DNA of 6,188 bases from Methylovirgula sp. (GTDB lineage Bacteria > Pseudomonadota > Alphaproteobacteria > Rhizobiales > Beijerinckiaceae): contig JASHVQ010000001.1 of NCBI GenBank assembly GCA_030044485.1, positions 1 to 6,188 of the forward strand, read 5' to 3'. Below, piece by piece: positions 1-6,188 of this stretch. The notes below the pieces were generated by a model. It did no database searches. It had not been told where the DNA came from and saw only the letters and a list, made by a program, of their open reading frames with translations. Position 1 is the stretch's first letter, and each line of letters opens with the position of its first letter. Position numbers and translations under genes: made by a program.

Positions 1-538
1 CGAAACCGCCGCGCTGGCGCTCAAGATGCGTCCAGGACCGCACCAGACGCGACTTCTGGTAGGTGAGATGCGCAAGTTCGACCTGCAGCGCGCCTTCGCG
101 CGTTCGCGCCCGCCGCCCGAAGATTTCGAGGATCAGACCGGTTCTGTCGATCACCTTGGCGGAGAAGGCTTTTTCGAGGTTGCGCTGCTGAACCGGGGAG
201 AGCGCGCAATCCATGACGACGAGATCGACTCCCTGCTCGCGAACCTGCGCGGCGATCTCTTCGACCTTGCCCTGCCCCAGAAACGTGGCGGGACGAATTT
301 GCGCGGCTGTTGCGACTTTCGCGGCGACGATTTCGACGTTAATGGCCTGCGCAAGCCCCCGTGCCTCTTCGAGGCGCGCCTCGCGCGAACGTTCAGCGGC
401 CGGACTTTGCGGCATCGCCGTTGCGCTCGAAGGGCGGCTGCGCGGCGCAACGTAGGGAACGATGACGAGCGTTCGCGTCGCCCTCTTTTCGGGCGTCTTT
501 TTCAAATCAGCCTCGATGCCGCAATTCGATCGCGTCAC
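1..538 (-). CDS. hflX: GTPase HflX, N-terminal part (3' end beyond the window)
   Basis: HflX is a ribosome-binding GTPase (Obg-HflX class) that in characterised bacteria splits stalled or heat-damaged 70S ribosomes. Only the first 179 residues are in the window. They cover the family's N-terminal domain: a variable leader to about residue 50, then [14 protein letters not shown] (82-95), [18 protein letters not shown] (105-122), [16 protein letters not shown] (129-144) and the basic helix ending [12 protein letters not shown] (168-179). The G domain, with its P-loop, should follow beyond base 1, so GTP-binding residues cannot be checked here. I chose the GTG at 538-536 because the frame is open and the GTG overlaps the hfq stop TGA in a GTGA arrangement, which implies translational coupling. 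An in-frame ATG at residue 42 would remove a poorly conserved leader but would leave a gap after hfq. Gene identity is certain from the motifs; the exact start is less so. Confidence 0.93.
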   Translation of the reverse strand, partial: MTRSNCGIEADLKKTPEKRATRTLVIVPYVAPRSRPSSATAMPQSPAAERSREARLEEARGLAQAINVEIVAAKVATAAQIRPATFLGQGKVEEIAAQVREQGVDLVVMDCALSPVQQRNLEKAFSAKVIDRTGLILEIFGRRARTREGALQVELAHLTYQKSRLVRSWTHLERQRGGF

Positions 539-789
539 GATTCCGCCGGCGCTTCGTCGCCCGGCTCGAACATCTGAATTGGATGCCCCGGCATGATGGT
601 CGAAATCGCATGTTTGTAGACGAGCTGCGAATGGCCGTCGCGCCGCAGCAGAACACAGAAATTATCGAACCAAGTGACGACGCCCTGCAGCTTGACGCCG
701 TTGACCAGAAAGATCGTGAGCGGAACCTTGTTCTTCCTGACGAAATTCAGAAACGTGTCTTGCAGATTTTGAGTACGTTCTGCCGCCAT
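535..789 (-). CDS. hfq: RNA chaperone Hfq
   Basis: Hfq is a hexameric Sm-like protein that pairs small RNAs with mRNAs and affects mRNA stability and translation. The 84-residue product shows the whole fold: the N-terminal helix with NLQDTFLN (8-15), the Sm1 region [12 protein letters not shown] (25-36), FDNF (41-44), and the Sm2 signature LVYKHAIST (56-64), with the K59-H60 pair that lines the proximal RNA pore. Q10 and D11 match Q8 and D9 of E. coli Hfq, and F27 stands where E. coli has distal-face Tyr25. The rim patch reads R18-K19-N20-K21, less arginine-rich than the E. coli RRER. The tail is short and acidic ([11 protein letters not shown]), as is usual in alphaproteobacteria, and lacks the long enterobacterial extension. 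The start is ATG, with a weak purine-rich stretch (GGACAAG) just upstream. The stop overlaps the start of hflX. A 197-base gap separates it from dat, so it may have its own promoter. Confidence 0.98.
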   Translation of the reverse strand: MAAERTQNLQDTFLNFVRKNKVPLTIFLVNGVKLQGVVTWFDNFCVLLRRDGHSQLVYKHAISTIMPGHPIQMFEPGDEAPAES

Positions 790-844
790 TTTCTTGTCCG
801 TTCTTTTTTGAGGCCGCGGTCAGCCGGAGCTTATCGCGACCCAG

Positions 845-853
845 ATTATTGCA
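845..853 (-). promoter_or_regulatory. Possible extended -10 element for hfq
   Basis: On the minus strand the sequence reads TGCAATAAT, which fits a TGN extension followed by a -10 hexamer with one mismatch to TATAAT. Transcription would begin near 838 and give an hfq leader of roughly 50 bases. At 17-bp spacing the -35 position holds GATCCA, which is a poor match, so the call rests on the -10 alone. It is plausible because the dat-hfq gap is the only intergenic stretch here long enough for an internal promoter. Transcription could equally read through from ntrYX-dat. Confidence 0.3.
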
Positions 854-869
854 GAAATGCCACAAGTTG

Positions 870-897
870 GATCGGCCGGCAGCCTGGCGAGCCGATC
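870..897. repeat. Inverted repeat upstream of hfq
   Basis: GATCGGC (870-876) and GCCGATC (891-897) form a perfect 7-bp inverted repeat around 14 bases. On the minus strand an alternative hairpin, GGCGA-TCGGC-TCGCC, uses the distal arm instead (bases 886-900), so the two folds exclude each other. It lies just upstream of the possible -10 element, where it could be an operator or an RNA fold in a read-through transcript. There is no following T-run, so it is not a classical terminator. The function is unknown. Confidence 0.4.
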
Positions 898-933
898 GCC
901 GCCATTAGATATTTGCCGCGCACGCACCGCAAG

Positions 934-948
934 CGGGACTTTATCCCG
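934..948 (-). repeat. Small hairpin in the dat-hfq gap
   Basis: The minus strand reads CGGGA-TAAAG-TCCCG, a 5-bp stem with a 5-base loop, about 40 bases after the dat stop codon. No T-run follows. It could protect the 3' end of the dat mRNA or be chance in GC-rich DNA. Confidence 0.3.
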
Positions 949-968
949 AAGATGGGGGTCCTAAGTCT

Positions 969-983
969 GCCGGCCAAGCCGGC
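969..983 (-). repeat. GC hairpin directly after dat
   Basis: The minus strand reads GCCGGC-TTG-GCCGGC, a perfect 6-bp all-GC stem with a 3-base loop, starting 3 bases after the dat stop codon. Position and strength resemble a transcription-end or mRNA-protecting hairpin. The bases after it (AGACTTAGG) contain no U-tract, so intrinsic termination is not supported. Partial termination or 3'-end stabilisation is possible. Confidence 0.4.
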
Positions 984-986
984 GGC

Positions 987-1847
987 TCAGAAGCTGGCCT
1001 TCGCGACGCTGTGAAACCGCGCCCGTAAGGAAATTGTAAGCGCGCCCGGTTTGCCGTTGCCGATGGGCGTCCCGTCGATCGAAACGACCGGCATGACGAG
1101 CGTCGAAGCCCCGGTCACGAAGGCTTCGCGCGCGTCTTTGGCCTCGGCAAGACTGAAACGCCGCTCCTCGAGCCGTAACCCTTCGGCACCGATCAGTTCG
1201 AGCAAAGTGGTCCGCGTGACGCCGCGCAAGATGGCCTGATCCACATGTCTCGTGACAATCACACCGTCGTGAGTGACGATCCAGGCGTTGGAAGCCGCGC
1301 CCTCGGTGACCATGCCTTCGGCATCGACGAGCCAGGCCTCGTAGGCGCCCTTCTCCTTTGCCGCCTGCCGCGCCAGCACATTGGGCAAAAGCCCGATCGT
1401 CTTAATGTCCGGGCGCTTCCAGCGCAGATCCGGCATGGAGACGACGGCGATTCCCTTGGCGGCCTGCGCCTCGCCCTTTGCGGGGTCGAGGGCGCGAGCG
1501 GTGACGACCAGGCTCGGGGGGACGGTTTCGGGCGGAAAACAATGATCGCGCGGCGCCACGCCGCGCGTCACCTGGATATAGAGATAGCCGTCGGTCACCC
1601 TGTTGCGGGCGATGACCTGACGCGCGATGCAGGCCAGTGCACCGCGGGCCAGAGGTTCGGAAATCCTCAGTTCGCCGAGCGAACGGCGCAGCCGCTCCAT
1701 ATGGCGGGCTTCGTCGATCAGCGCCCCACCCCTGATCTCGCAGACCTCGTAGACGCCGTCGCCGAATTGGTAGCCGCGGTCCGCGATAGAGATGCCGGCG
1801 CGCGCCTGCGGGAGATAGCGGCCGTTCACATAGGCAATGCGACCCAC
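987..1847 (-). CDS. dat: D-amino-acid aminotransferase (PLP fold type IV)
   Basis: The predicted enzyme moves the amino group between D-amino acids and 2-oxo acids, typically D-Ala plus 2-oxoglutarate to pyruvate plus D-Glu, with pyridoxal phosphate, in the cytosol. The 286-residue length is normal for the family. The pattern matches the well-studied Bacillus D-AAT: DRGYQFGDGVYE (23-34) with Y33 at its Tyr31; VTRGVAPRDH (93-102), where R100 and H102 match the Arg98/His100 pair that binds the substrate carboxylate; DIKTIGLLPNVLA (147-159) with K149 as the PLP lysine; and VTEGAASNAW (180-189) with E182 as the cofactor glutamate. ILRGVTR (206-212) fits the phosphate-binding turn. The R-x-H pair favours D-AAT over branched-chain aminotransferase or aminodeoxychorismate lyase. 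The start is GTG, 16 bases after the ntrX stop, with GGAG six bases upstream, so it is probably co-transcribed with ntrYX. Confidence 0.92.
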   Translation of the reverse strand: MGRIAYVNGRYLPQARAGISIADRGYQFGDGVYEVCEIRGGALIDEARHMERLRRSLGELRISEPLARGALACIARQVIARNRVTDGYLYIQVTRGVAPRDHCFPPETVPPSLVVTARALDPAKGEAQAAKGIAVVSMPDLRWKRPDIKTIGLLPNVLARQAAKEKGAYEAWLVDAEGMVTEGAASNAWIVTHDGVIVTRHVDQAILRGVTRTTLLELIGAEGLRLEERRFSLAEAKDAREAFVTGASTLVMPVVSIDGTPIGNGKPGALTISLRARFHSVAKASF

Positions 1848-1853
1848 TCGGAG

Positions 1854-1857
1854 CTCC
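1854..1857 (-). promoter_or_regulatory. Ribosome binding site of dat
   Basis: GGAG on the minus strand ends six bases before the GTG start of dat and decides that start. It sits inside a perfect 10-bp palindrome (CGGAGCTCCG, 1849-1858). The palindrome has no loop, so it is unlikely to fold on itself and is probably incidental. Confidence 0.7.
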
Positions 1858-1863
1858 GCGCCG

Positions 1864-3231
1864 TCAGTCTATTCCCAGCGACTTCAACTTGCGATGCAGC
1901 GCCGAGCGCTCCATGCCGATGAATTCCGCGGTCCGCGAAATATTGCCGCCGAAGCGGTTGATCTGCGCGACAAGATACTCGCGCTCGAAGACTTCGCGCG
2001 CGTCGCGCAACGCAAGACTCATCAGCTTCTCCCCGCCCGTACCATTGGGGGTCGACGGCACAAGCGCGCCGATCTCGGAGGGCAGCATGTCGGAGGTCAG
2101 TTCGGAATCCGGATCGCCCGACGCAAGGATCATCAAGCGTTCGACATTGTTGCGCAATTGCCGGATGTTGCCCGGCCAATCGTGGGATTGCAGAACCGCC
2201 ATGGCCTCGGCGGCGATCTTGCGGCGCGGCAGGCCGGTTGTGGCCGAGATCTGCTCCATGAAGAAATCGATGAGTTCGGGAATGTCTTCGCGGTGCTCGG
2301 ACAACGAGGGGACGCGGATCGGCACGACCGAGAGACGATGGAAGAGATCTTCGCGAATCACACCTTCGTTGATGAGGCGGGGCAGATCGCGCGAACTCGA
2401 CGAAAAAATCCGCACGTCGACATGCACGCGCGTCGTCCCGCCGACCCTTTGGAAATTCTGATCGACGAGGACGCGCAAGATCTTGCCCTGCGTCTCCTTG
2501 GGCATGTCGGCGATTTCGTCGAAGTAGAGCGTGCCGCCGTGCGCCTCTTCGAGCGCGCCGACCTTGCGGCCGCGGCCGTCCTTGCCTTCGATGCCGAAAA
2601 GCTCGACCTCCATCATTTCGGGGGTGATGGTCGCCGAATTGATGACGACGAACGGGCCGGAGGCGCGGTTCGAGGCATCATGGATGCAGCGCGCCGCAAG
2701 TTCCTTGCCGACGCCCGGCGCGCCGGTAATGAGCACGCGCGAATTGGCCGGCGCGACGCGCTCGATAACCTGATGCAGCTGGTTAATGACGCTCGATTTG
2801 CCGACGATGCGGTTGGCGCCGCCGGCCCGCGCCCGCAGTTCGCTCACCTCCCGCTTGAGACGCGAGGCTTCGAGCGCCCGCTCCGCAACCAGCACAAGGC
2901 GGTCGGCCTTGAACGGCTTTTCAATAAAATCGTAGGCGCCCATTTTTATGGCCGAGACGGCCGTTTCGATGTTGCCGTGGCCGGAAATCATGACCACGGG
3001 CAGGCTTGGATGGGCGCTCTTGACGACCTGAAGAAGCTGCAGCCCGTCGAGATGCGAGCCCTGCAGCCAAATATCGAGAAAGGCGAGATGCGGGCGACGT
3101 GCTTCGATGGCGGCAAGCGCTTCGTCCGCATTCTTGGCGGTTCTTGTTCCGTGACCTTCGTCCGACAATATGCCCGAGACGATGTCACGGATATCGGCTT
3201 CGTCGTCGACGATCAAAATATCGCTTGGCAT
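1864..3231 (-). CDS. ntrX: Response regulator NtrX
   Basis: NtrX is the DNA-binding partner of NtrY and is tied to nitrogen metabolism and, in several alphaproteobacteria, to redox and envelope responses. The 455-residue protein has a receiver (about 4-120) with acidic pocket D9-D10, phospho-acceptor D53, S83 and K105 (EKPF). An AAA+ domain (about 142-365) has Walker A GAPGVGKE (170-177), Walker B TLYFDE (234-239) and arginine-finger candidates at 293 and 299 in REDLFHRL. A Fis-type helix-turn-helix ends the protein (GGNISRTAEFIGMERSALHR). Between LFG and GALEEA, where sigma54 activators carry GAFTGA, it has a short charged stretch (IEGKDGRGRKV), so sigma54 contact is unlikely. I chose the ATG at 3231 because MPSDILIVDDE fits the family start and GTGA lies eight bases upstream. 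An in-frame GTG at 3243 would add four residues. It follows ntrY by 18 bases. Confidence 0.95.
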   Translation of the reverse strand: MPSDILIVDDEADIRDIVSGILSDEGHGTRTAKNADEALAAIEARRPHLAFLDIWLQGSHLDGLQLLQVVKSAHPSLPVVMISGHGNIETAVSAIKMGAYDFIEKPFKADRLVLVAERALEASRLKREVSELRARAGGANRIVGKSSVINQLHQVIERVAPANSRVLITGAPGVGKELAARCIHDASNRASGPFVVINSATITPEMMEVELFGIEGKDGRGRKVGALEEAHGGTLYFDEIADMPKETQGKILRVLVDQNFQRVGGTTRVHVDVRIFSSSSRDLPRLINEGVIREDLFHRLSVVPIRVPSLSEHREDIPELIDFFMEQISATTGLPRRKIAAEAMAVLQSHDWPGNIRQLRNNVERLMILASGDPDSELTSDMLPSEIGALVPSTPNGTGGEKLMSLALRDAREVFEREYLVAQINRFGGNISRTAEFIGMERSALHRKLKSLGID

Positions 3232-3249
3232 TTTACAAATCACGCTCTT

Positions 3250-5514
3250 TCATTTGGCGCTTTCCTGCGCCCGCTCCGGCTGGCCTTCTTCGGCAGCCGC
3301 AGCTCGCGCAACATCGCCCCTGGGGAAATAAAGCCGGACGCAGGCGCCGCGTCCGTCGGCTGAATCAAGAAGCTCGATGCCGCCGCCGTGATCCTCGAGA
3401 ATCTTGGCGACGATGGCGAGGCCGAGACCCGTGCCTTCGGCGCGGGTCGTCATGTAGGGCTCGAGCAGACGGTTGCGGTTCTCGCTCGGGAATCCCTTGC
3501 CGTTGTCGGTCACGAAGATCTCGACGAGATCGTCGGGCGTCACGTCGAGCAAGACCGCGATCTTGCCCTTCAGCGGCTCGATCTCGCCCTGCGCGGCGAT
3601 TCCTTCCGTCGCGTTCTTGACGATATTGGTGACCGCCTGCGAAAGCAGCCGCCGATCGAAATTCGCCATGACCGGCGTCTGCGGCAGGCGGTCTTCGAAT
3701 TCGATGTCCGGATGGCCGACGCGCATCAGGAAGACGACGCGGCGCACGCAGTCGCTGAGATCGTCGGGCGTCAGTCTGGCGCGCGGCATGCGCGCGAAAG
3801 CCGAGAATTCGTCCACCATGCGCTTGATGTCTTCGACTTGCCGGACGATTGTTTCGATACATTGGTCGAAGACGTCGTGGTCGTCGGCGATGAGCCGGCC
3901 ATATTTGCGCTTCAGCCGCTCGGCCGAGAGTTGAATCGGCGTCAGCGGGTTTTTGATCTCGTGCGCGATACGCCTTGCGACGTCCGCCCAGGCGGCGGTT
4001 CGCTGCGCGGCGACGAGATCGGTGATGTCGTCGAGCGTTATGACATAGCTCTTCTCGGCGCGTCCGCCCGGCTCCGTCGTGACGAACAGGTTGAAGATAC
4101 GGTCGCGCCCTGCCCTGTTGACCGCGATCTGCCCGCGCACCAGGCGCGCATTGCTGGCGCGCGCCTCGGCAAGCCATGGCGCGGCCTCGGGCAGGACCGT
4201 GTCGATGGATTTTCCGGCGGCGCCCGCTTGAGCTTGCGGCATGAGGCGTTCGGCGGAGGGATTGACCACGGTGATCTGTCCCTTCGGCCCGACCCCGAAG
4301 ACTGCGACGGGCACTCCGGAAAGCACCGCCTCGGTAAACAGGCGGCGCTCGTCGATGAGATTGCTCGCCGCGATCAGCCGGCTCTGCTGCAGGCGCAATT
4401 CCGAGGTCATCTTGTTGAATGTCTCGCCGAGATGGGCGAGATCGCCTTCGGCGGGATTGACCGCGACCTGTACCCGAAGATTGCCGGAGCCCACTTGATC
4501 GGCGGCGGCGATCAGCCGGCGGATCGGGGCGACGAGACCATTGGCGAAAGAAAGGCCCACCCAGGTCGCCGAAAGCAGCATGATGAGCGCGACAAGGACA
4601 TACATGGTCGCAAAGGCGATCTGAATGTTCTGCCGGTAATTGTCGAAGGCGTCGAACAGCGTGACGAAGCGCGTCGCCTGGCGCGGAAAATCGACGCTGA
4701 ACGGCTCGATCGGGCGCGCCACGTAAAGAAACATGTCATTGAAAGCGTTGAGCTTGCGCAAGGCCGCGAACGTATGGCCGGCGTCGATGATCATGCAGAG
4801 CGGTTCGCCGCTGCGCGCATCCTGAAAGTCGTTGGGCTCGGGATGCACGATGGTCGTCCCCAGCGTAGCCCCGGTATCGACTTTGGCTTCGATCCCGCCG
4901 TCGGGATGCATGATCGCCGCGGCGCTAAAACTCAGGGCCTTGATGCGCGACGTGAAAAACTCGTTGAACAATTGCCGGTCGGTCGTGAACAGCGCTTGGC
5001 CGCGATCGAGGTCCGAAGCGGTGAGCTGCGCTTCCTGCAGCAGCGTGCGGCACTGGTCCTCGCGGAACAGCCGCGCCGCGTCGACCGTATGCTGCAGATA
5101 ATTGCGCACGTCGCGCATGAAGACGGGATTGAGGCTGCGATCTAAGATCGCCGAGCCGACGACCGCCATGAGGATCGCCGGAACGATGGCGATGACGGTG
5201 AAGAGACCGACCGTCCTGATATGCAGCCGCGCCCCCGCGGCCTGCGCGCGCCGCGCCGCAATCAGGCTCCAGCCCTCGGCCACCACGAAGCCGATGAGCA
5301 CGAGGATGAAGAGCACGTTGACGAGGAACAGGCTGAGGACGATCACGTCGGTCGGCGCGATCGGCGTATAGCCGGCAAAAATCAGGAAGCTCGTCATCGC
5401 CGCGGCAATGGCGAGGACTACTGCGGCAAGGCCCAGTTTGGTCAAAAGCCGCGGCCCTTTGCGTGCCGCGCTTGAACCAGGATCGGTTCCCGTTTCGCTC
5501 ATCCGGCTCGGCAT
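3250..5514 (-). CDS. ntrY: Membrane sensor histidine kinase NtrY
   Basis: NtrY is the inner-membrane kinase that phosphorylates NtrX and may cross-talk with NtrC. Counting from the ATG at 5514 (754 residues), membrane segments lie near 24-49, 56-80, 101-123 and 297-322. The large 124-296 region should be extracytoplasmic and act as the input domain. It is followed by HAMP (about 323-378), PAS (about 393-500), and HisKA with the H-box HEIKNPLTP, where H518 is the phospho-acceptor. The ATPase domain has the N-box NIVKNATEGI (N634), DNGKGFP (670-676) and GTGLGLA (694-700). The C-terminal tail is rich in Ala and Glu. The start is uncertain: an in-frame TTG at 5544 and an ATG at 5502 are alternatives, and none has a strong ribosome binding site. 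The catalytic residues all appear intact. The gene is followed closely by ntrX. Confidence 0.95.
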   Translation of the reverse strand: MPSRMSETGTDPGSSAARKGPRLLTKLGLAAVVLAIAAAMTSFLIFAGYTPIAPTDVIVLSLFLVNVLFILVLIGFVVAEGWSLIAARRAQAAGARLHIRTVGLFTVIAIVPAILMAVVGSAILDRSLNPVFMRDVRNYLQHTVDAARLFREDQCRTLLQEAQLTASDLDRGQALFTTDRQLFNEFFTSRIKALSFSAAAIMHPDGGIEAKVDTGATLGTTIVHPEPNDFQDARSGEPLCMIIDAGHTFAALRKLNAFNDMFLYVARPIEPFSVDFPRQATRFVTLFDAFDNYRQNIQIAFATMYVLVALIMLLSATWVGLSFANGLVAPIRRLIAAADQVGSGNLRVQVAVNPAEGDLAHLGETFNKMTSELRLQQSRLIAASNLIDERRLFTEAVLSGVPVAVFGVGPKGQITVVNPSAERLMPQAQAGAAGKSIDTVLPEAAPWLAEARASNARLVRGQIAVNRAGRDRIFNLFVTTEPGGRAEKSYVITLDDITDLVAAQRTAAWADVARRIAHEIKNPLTPIQLSAERLKRKYGRLIADDHDVFDQCIETIVRQVEDIKRMVDEFSAFARMPRARLTPDDLSDCVRRVVFLMRVGHPDIEFEDRLPQTPVMANFDRRLLSQAVTNIVKNATEGIAAQGEIEPLKGKIAVLLDVTPDDLVEIFVTDNGKGFPSENRNRLLEPYMTTRAEGTGLGLAIVAKILEDHGGGIELLDSADGRGACVRLYFPRGDVARAAAAEEGQPERAQESAK

Positions 5515-5550
5515 CTTGGCATAGGAACGCCGCCGCGGAGGCAAGCGCCG

Positions 5551-5576
5551 GCGTTGCGCAAAAACAACGCTGTTGC
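5551..5576 (-). repeat. Nested inverted repeats in the ntrC-ntrY gap
   Basis: The 87-base gap (5515-5601) contains three related arms on the minus strand: GCAAC, then GCGTTG, then CAACGC. The first two pair around an AGC loop and are followed at once by five T residues, like a very weak terminator. The last two form a 6-bp stem (5551-5556 with 5565-5570) with an 8-base loop that includes the T-run. The two folds share the middle arm and exclude each other. This could tune read-through from ntrC to ntrY, or it could be chance. No promoter was recognised in the gap. Confidence 0.35.
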
Positions 5577-5601
5577 AGAATTACGACATTTCCGGGGCGC
5601 G

Positions 5602-6188
5602 TCAGCGCGGCAGGCGCATCAGCCGAATGTCCAGATCCTTGACCTTCTTGCGCAAAGTGTTGCGGTTGAGGCCCAGAAGCTCGGCGGCCTTGATCTGATT
5701 GCCGCGGGTCGCGGCGAGCACGGCGGAAATCAGCGGATATTCGAGTTCGCGCAGAACGCGGTGATAGATGCCGGGCGGGGGCAGGCTTTCGCCATAGGCG
5801 CGGAACAGTTCCGAAAGATGCCGCTCGACCGCCAGCGCCAAAGTCTCGGCGCGCTCCGGATCGCGGCGCTCCTCCGATTGCGGCCTTGACGCGAAAGAGG
5901 AAAAAAACGGCGAGGAATCGGCCGAGAGTTCGGTATCGACCAGTTGCTCGGAAATCGTCTCCTGAGGATAGAGCGCCGCAAGGCGCCGCACCAGGTTTTC
6001 GAGTTCGCGAATATTGCCCGGCCAGCGGTGGCGCTTCAGCCGTTCGAGCGCCGCAGGCTCGATATGTTTGAGCGGCAGGCCTTCGGCCGCGGCCAGCGCG
6101 AAGAAATGCTGCACCAGGTCGGAGATATCCTCGGCGCGCTCGCGCAGCGGCGGCAGCCGCAGCGGCACGACGTTGAGGCGGAAGAACA
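5602..6188 (-). CDS. ntrC: Nitrogen response regulator NtrC (GlnG), C-terminal part
   Basis: NtrC is the sigma54-dependent activator phosphorylated by NtrB under nitrogen limitation; it switches on nitrogen assimilation genes such as glnA and glnK. The window has only the last 194 codons, and the reading frame is open through the right edge. Visible parts are the end of the AAA+ domain with [20 protein letters not shown], a sensor-II-type stretch [17 protein letters not shown], a variable Ser- and Arg-rich linker, and a Fis-type helix-turn-helix ([20 protein letters not shown]). The phrase [20 protein letters not shown] before the DNA-binding helix is typical of alphaproteobacterial NtrC and separates it from NtrX. 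The receiver domain, Walker motifs and GAFTGA loop lie beyond base 6188. A GTG at 6168 is internal and not a real start. ntrB is expected just upstream, outside the window. Confidence 0.94.
   Translation of the reverse strand, partial: FFRLNVVPLRLPPLRERAEDISDLVQHFFALAAAEGLPLKHIEPAALERLKRHRWPGNIRELENLVRRLAALYPQETISEQLVDTELSADSSPFFSSFASRPQSEERRDPERAETLALAVERHLSELFRAYGESLPPPGIYHRVLRELEYPLISAVLAATRGNQIKAAELLGLNRNTLRKKVKDLDIRLMRLPR

Noticed and set aside
26..577. A 183-codon plus-strand open frame opposite hflX and the end of hfq
   Set aside because: The minus strand encodes an unmistakable HflX across the same bases; the plus-strand product has no family signature.
851..862. A sigma54-like -24/-12 element upstream of hfq (TGGCAT then TGC on the minus strand)
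   Set aside because: Only seven bases lie between GG and GC, whereas sigma54 promoters need ten; the spacing is strict.
846..905. A 19-codon minus-strand small ORF in the dat-hfq gap
   Set aside because: It has no ribosome binding site upstream of its ATG, overlaps the possible -10 element, and resembles no known leader peptide.
969..983. Intrinsic terminator after dat
   Set aside because: The GC stem is convincing but no U-tract follows on the minus strand, so it is listed only as a hairpin.
583..1014. A 143-codon plus-strand open frame over hfq and the dat-hfq gap
   Set aside because: It starts inside hfq on the opposite strand and has no recognisable domain; the Hfq reading is certain.
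1837..3363. A 508-codon plus-strand open frame opposite ntrX
   Set aside because: It is antisense to a clear ntrX gene, its translation is rich in Arg/Asp/His without a recognisable domain, and long antisense frames are common in GC-rich genes.
3388..5145. A 585-codon plus-strand open frame opposite ntrY
   Set aside because: It mirrors the codon pattern of ntrY, has no recognisable domain, and is repetitive in Arg, Asp and Gly, as expected of a shadow frame.
1..6188. Mobile elements, CRISPR arrays, tRNA or rRNA genes, or a novel accessory system
   Set aside because: No direct-repeat arrays, transposase motifs, terminal inverted repeats or RNA gene signatures were seen; all long stretches are explained by conserved core genes.

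Overview
The window is a GC-rich, tightly packed stretch in which every supported gene lies on the minus strand. Read in the direction of transcription, from high to low coordinates, the order is ntrC (3' end only), ntrY, ntrX, a D-amino-acid aminotransferase gene (dat), hfq and hflX (5' part only). This order, the protein signatures and the alphaproteobacterial form of Hfq point to an alphaproteobacterium, most likely of the Hyphomicrobiales (Rhizobiales). The genus cannot be fixed from this sequence. There is no trkA between ntrX and hfq, where many Rhizobium-type genomes carry one; that comparison rests on general knowledge of the locus.

Layout. Positions 6188-5602 hold the C-terminal third or so of the nitrogen response regulator NtrC. 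An 87-base gap with nested inverted repeats leads to ntrY (5514-3250), a membrane sensor kinase with four predicted membrane segments, HAMP, PAS, HisKA and HATPase modules. ntrX (3231-1864) follows after 18 bases and encodes its response regulator (receiver, AAA+, Fis-type helix-turn-helix), which lacks the GAFTGA loop of sigma54 activators. dat (1847-987) starts 16 bases later with GTG and a good GGAG ribosome binding site. A 197-base gap (986-790) holds three inverted repeats and a possible extended -10 element that could drive hfq. hfq (789-535) overlaps hflX (from 538 downward) by four bases.

How the genes fit together. NtrC and NtrYX are two response branches for nitrogen status, and NtrYX is also linked to redox or oxygen and cell-envelope responses in some alphaproteobacteria. 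Hfq is the RNA chaperone that in this group also affects nitrogen-fixation regulation (the nrfA phenotype of Azorhizobium). HflX is a ribosome-associated GTPase often found next to hfq. The aminotransferase handles D-amino acids such as D-Ala and D-Glu, so it ties to peptidoglycan precursors and amino-nitrogen. This is a conserved core chromosomal region: no mobile element, CRISPR array, tRNA or rRNA was seen, and nothing supports a novel defence or accessory system. The points worth a second look are small: the PAS domain of NtrY has no His or Cys, its extracytoplasmic domain has two Cys, NtrX has no GAFTGA, and the two longer gaps contain inverted repeats.
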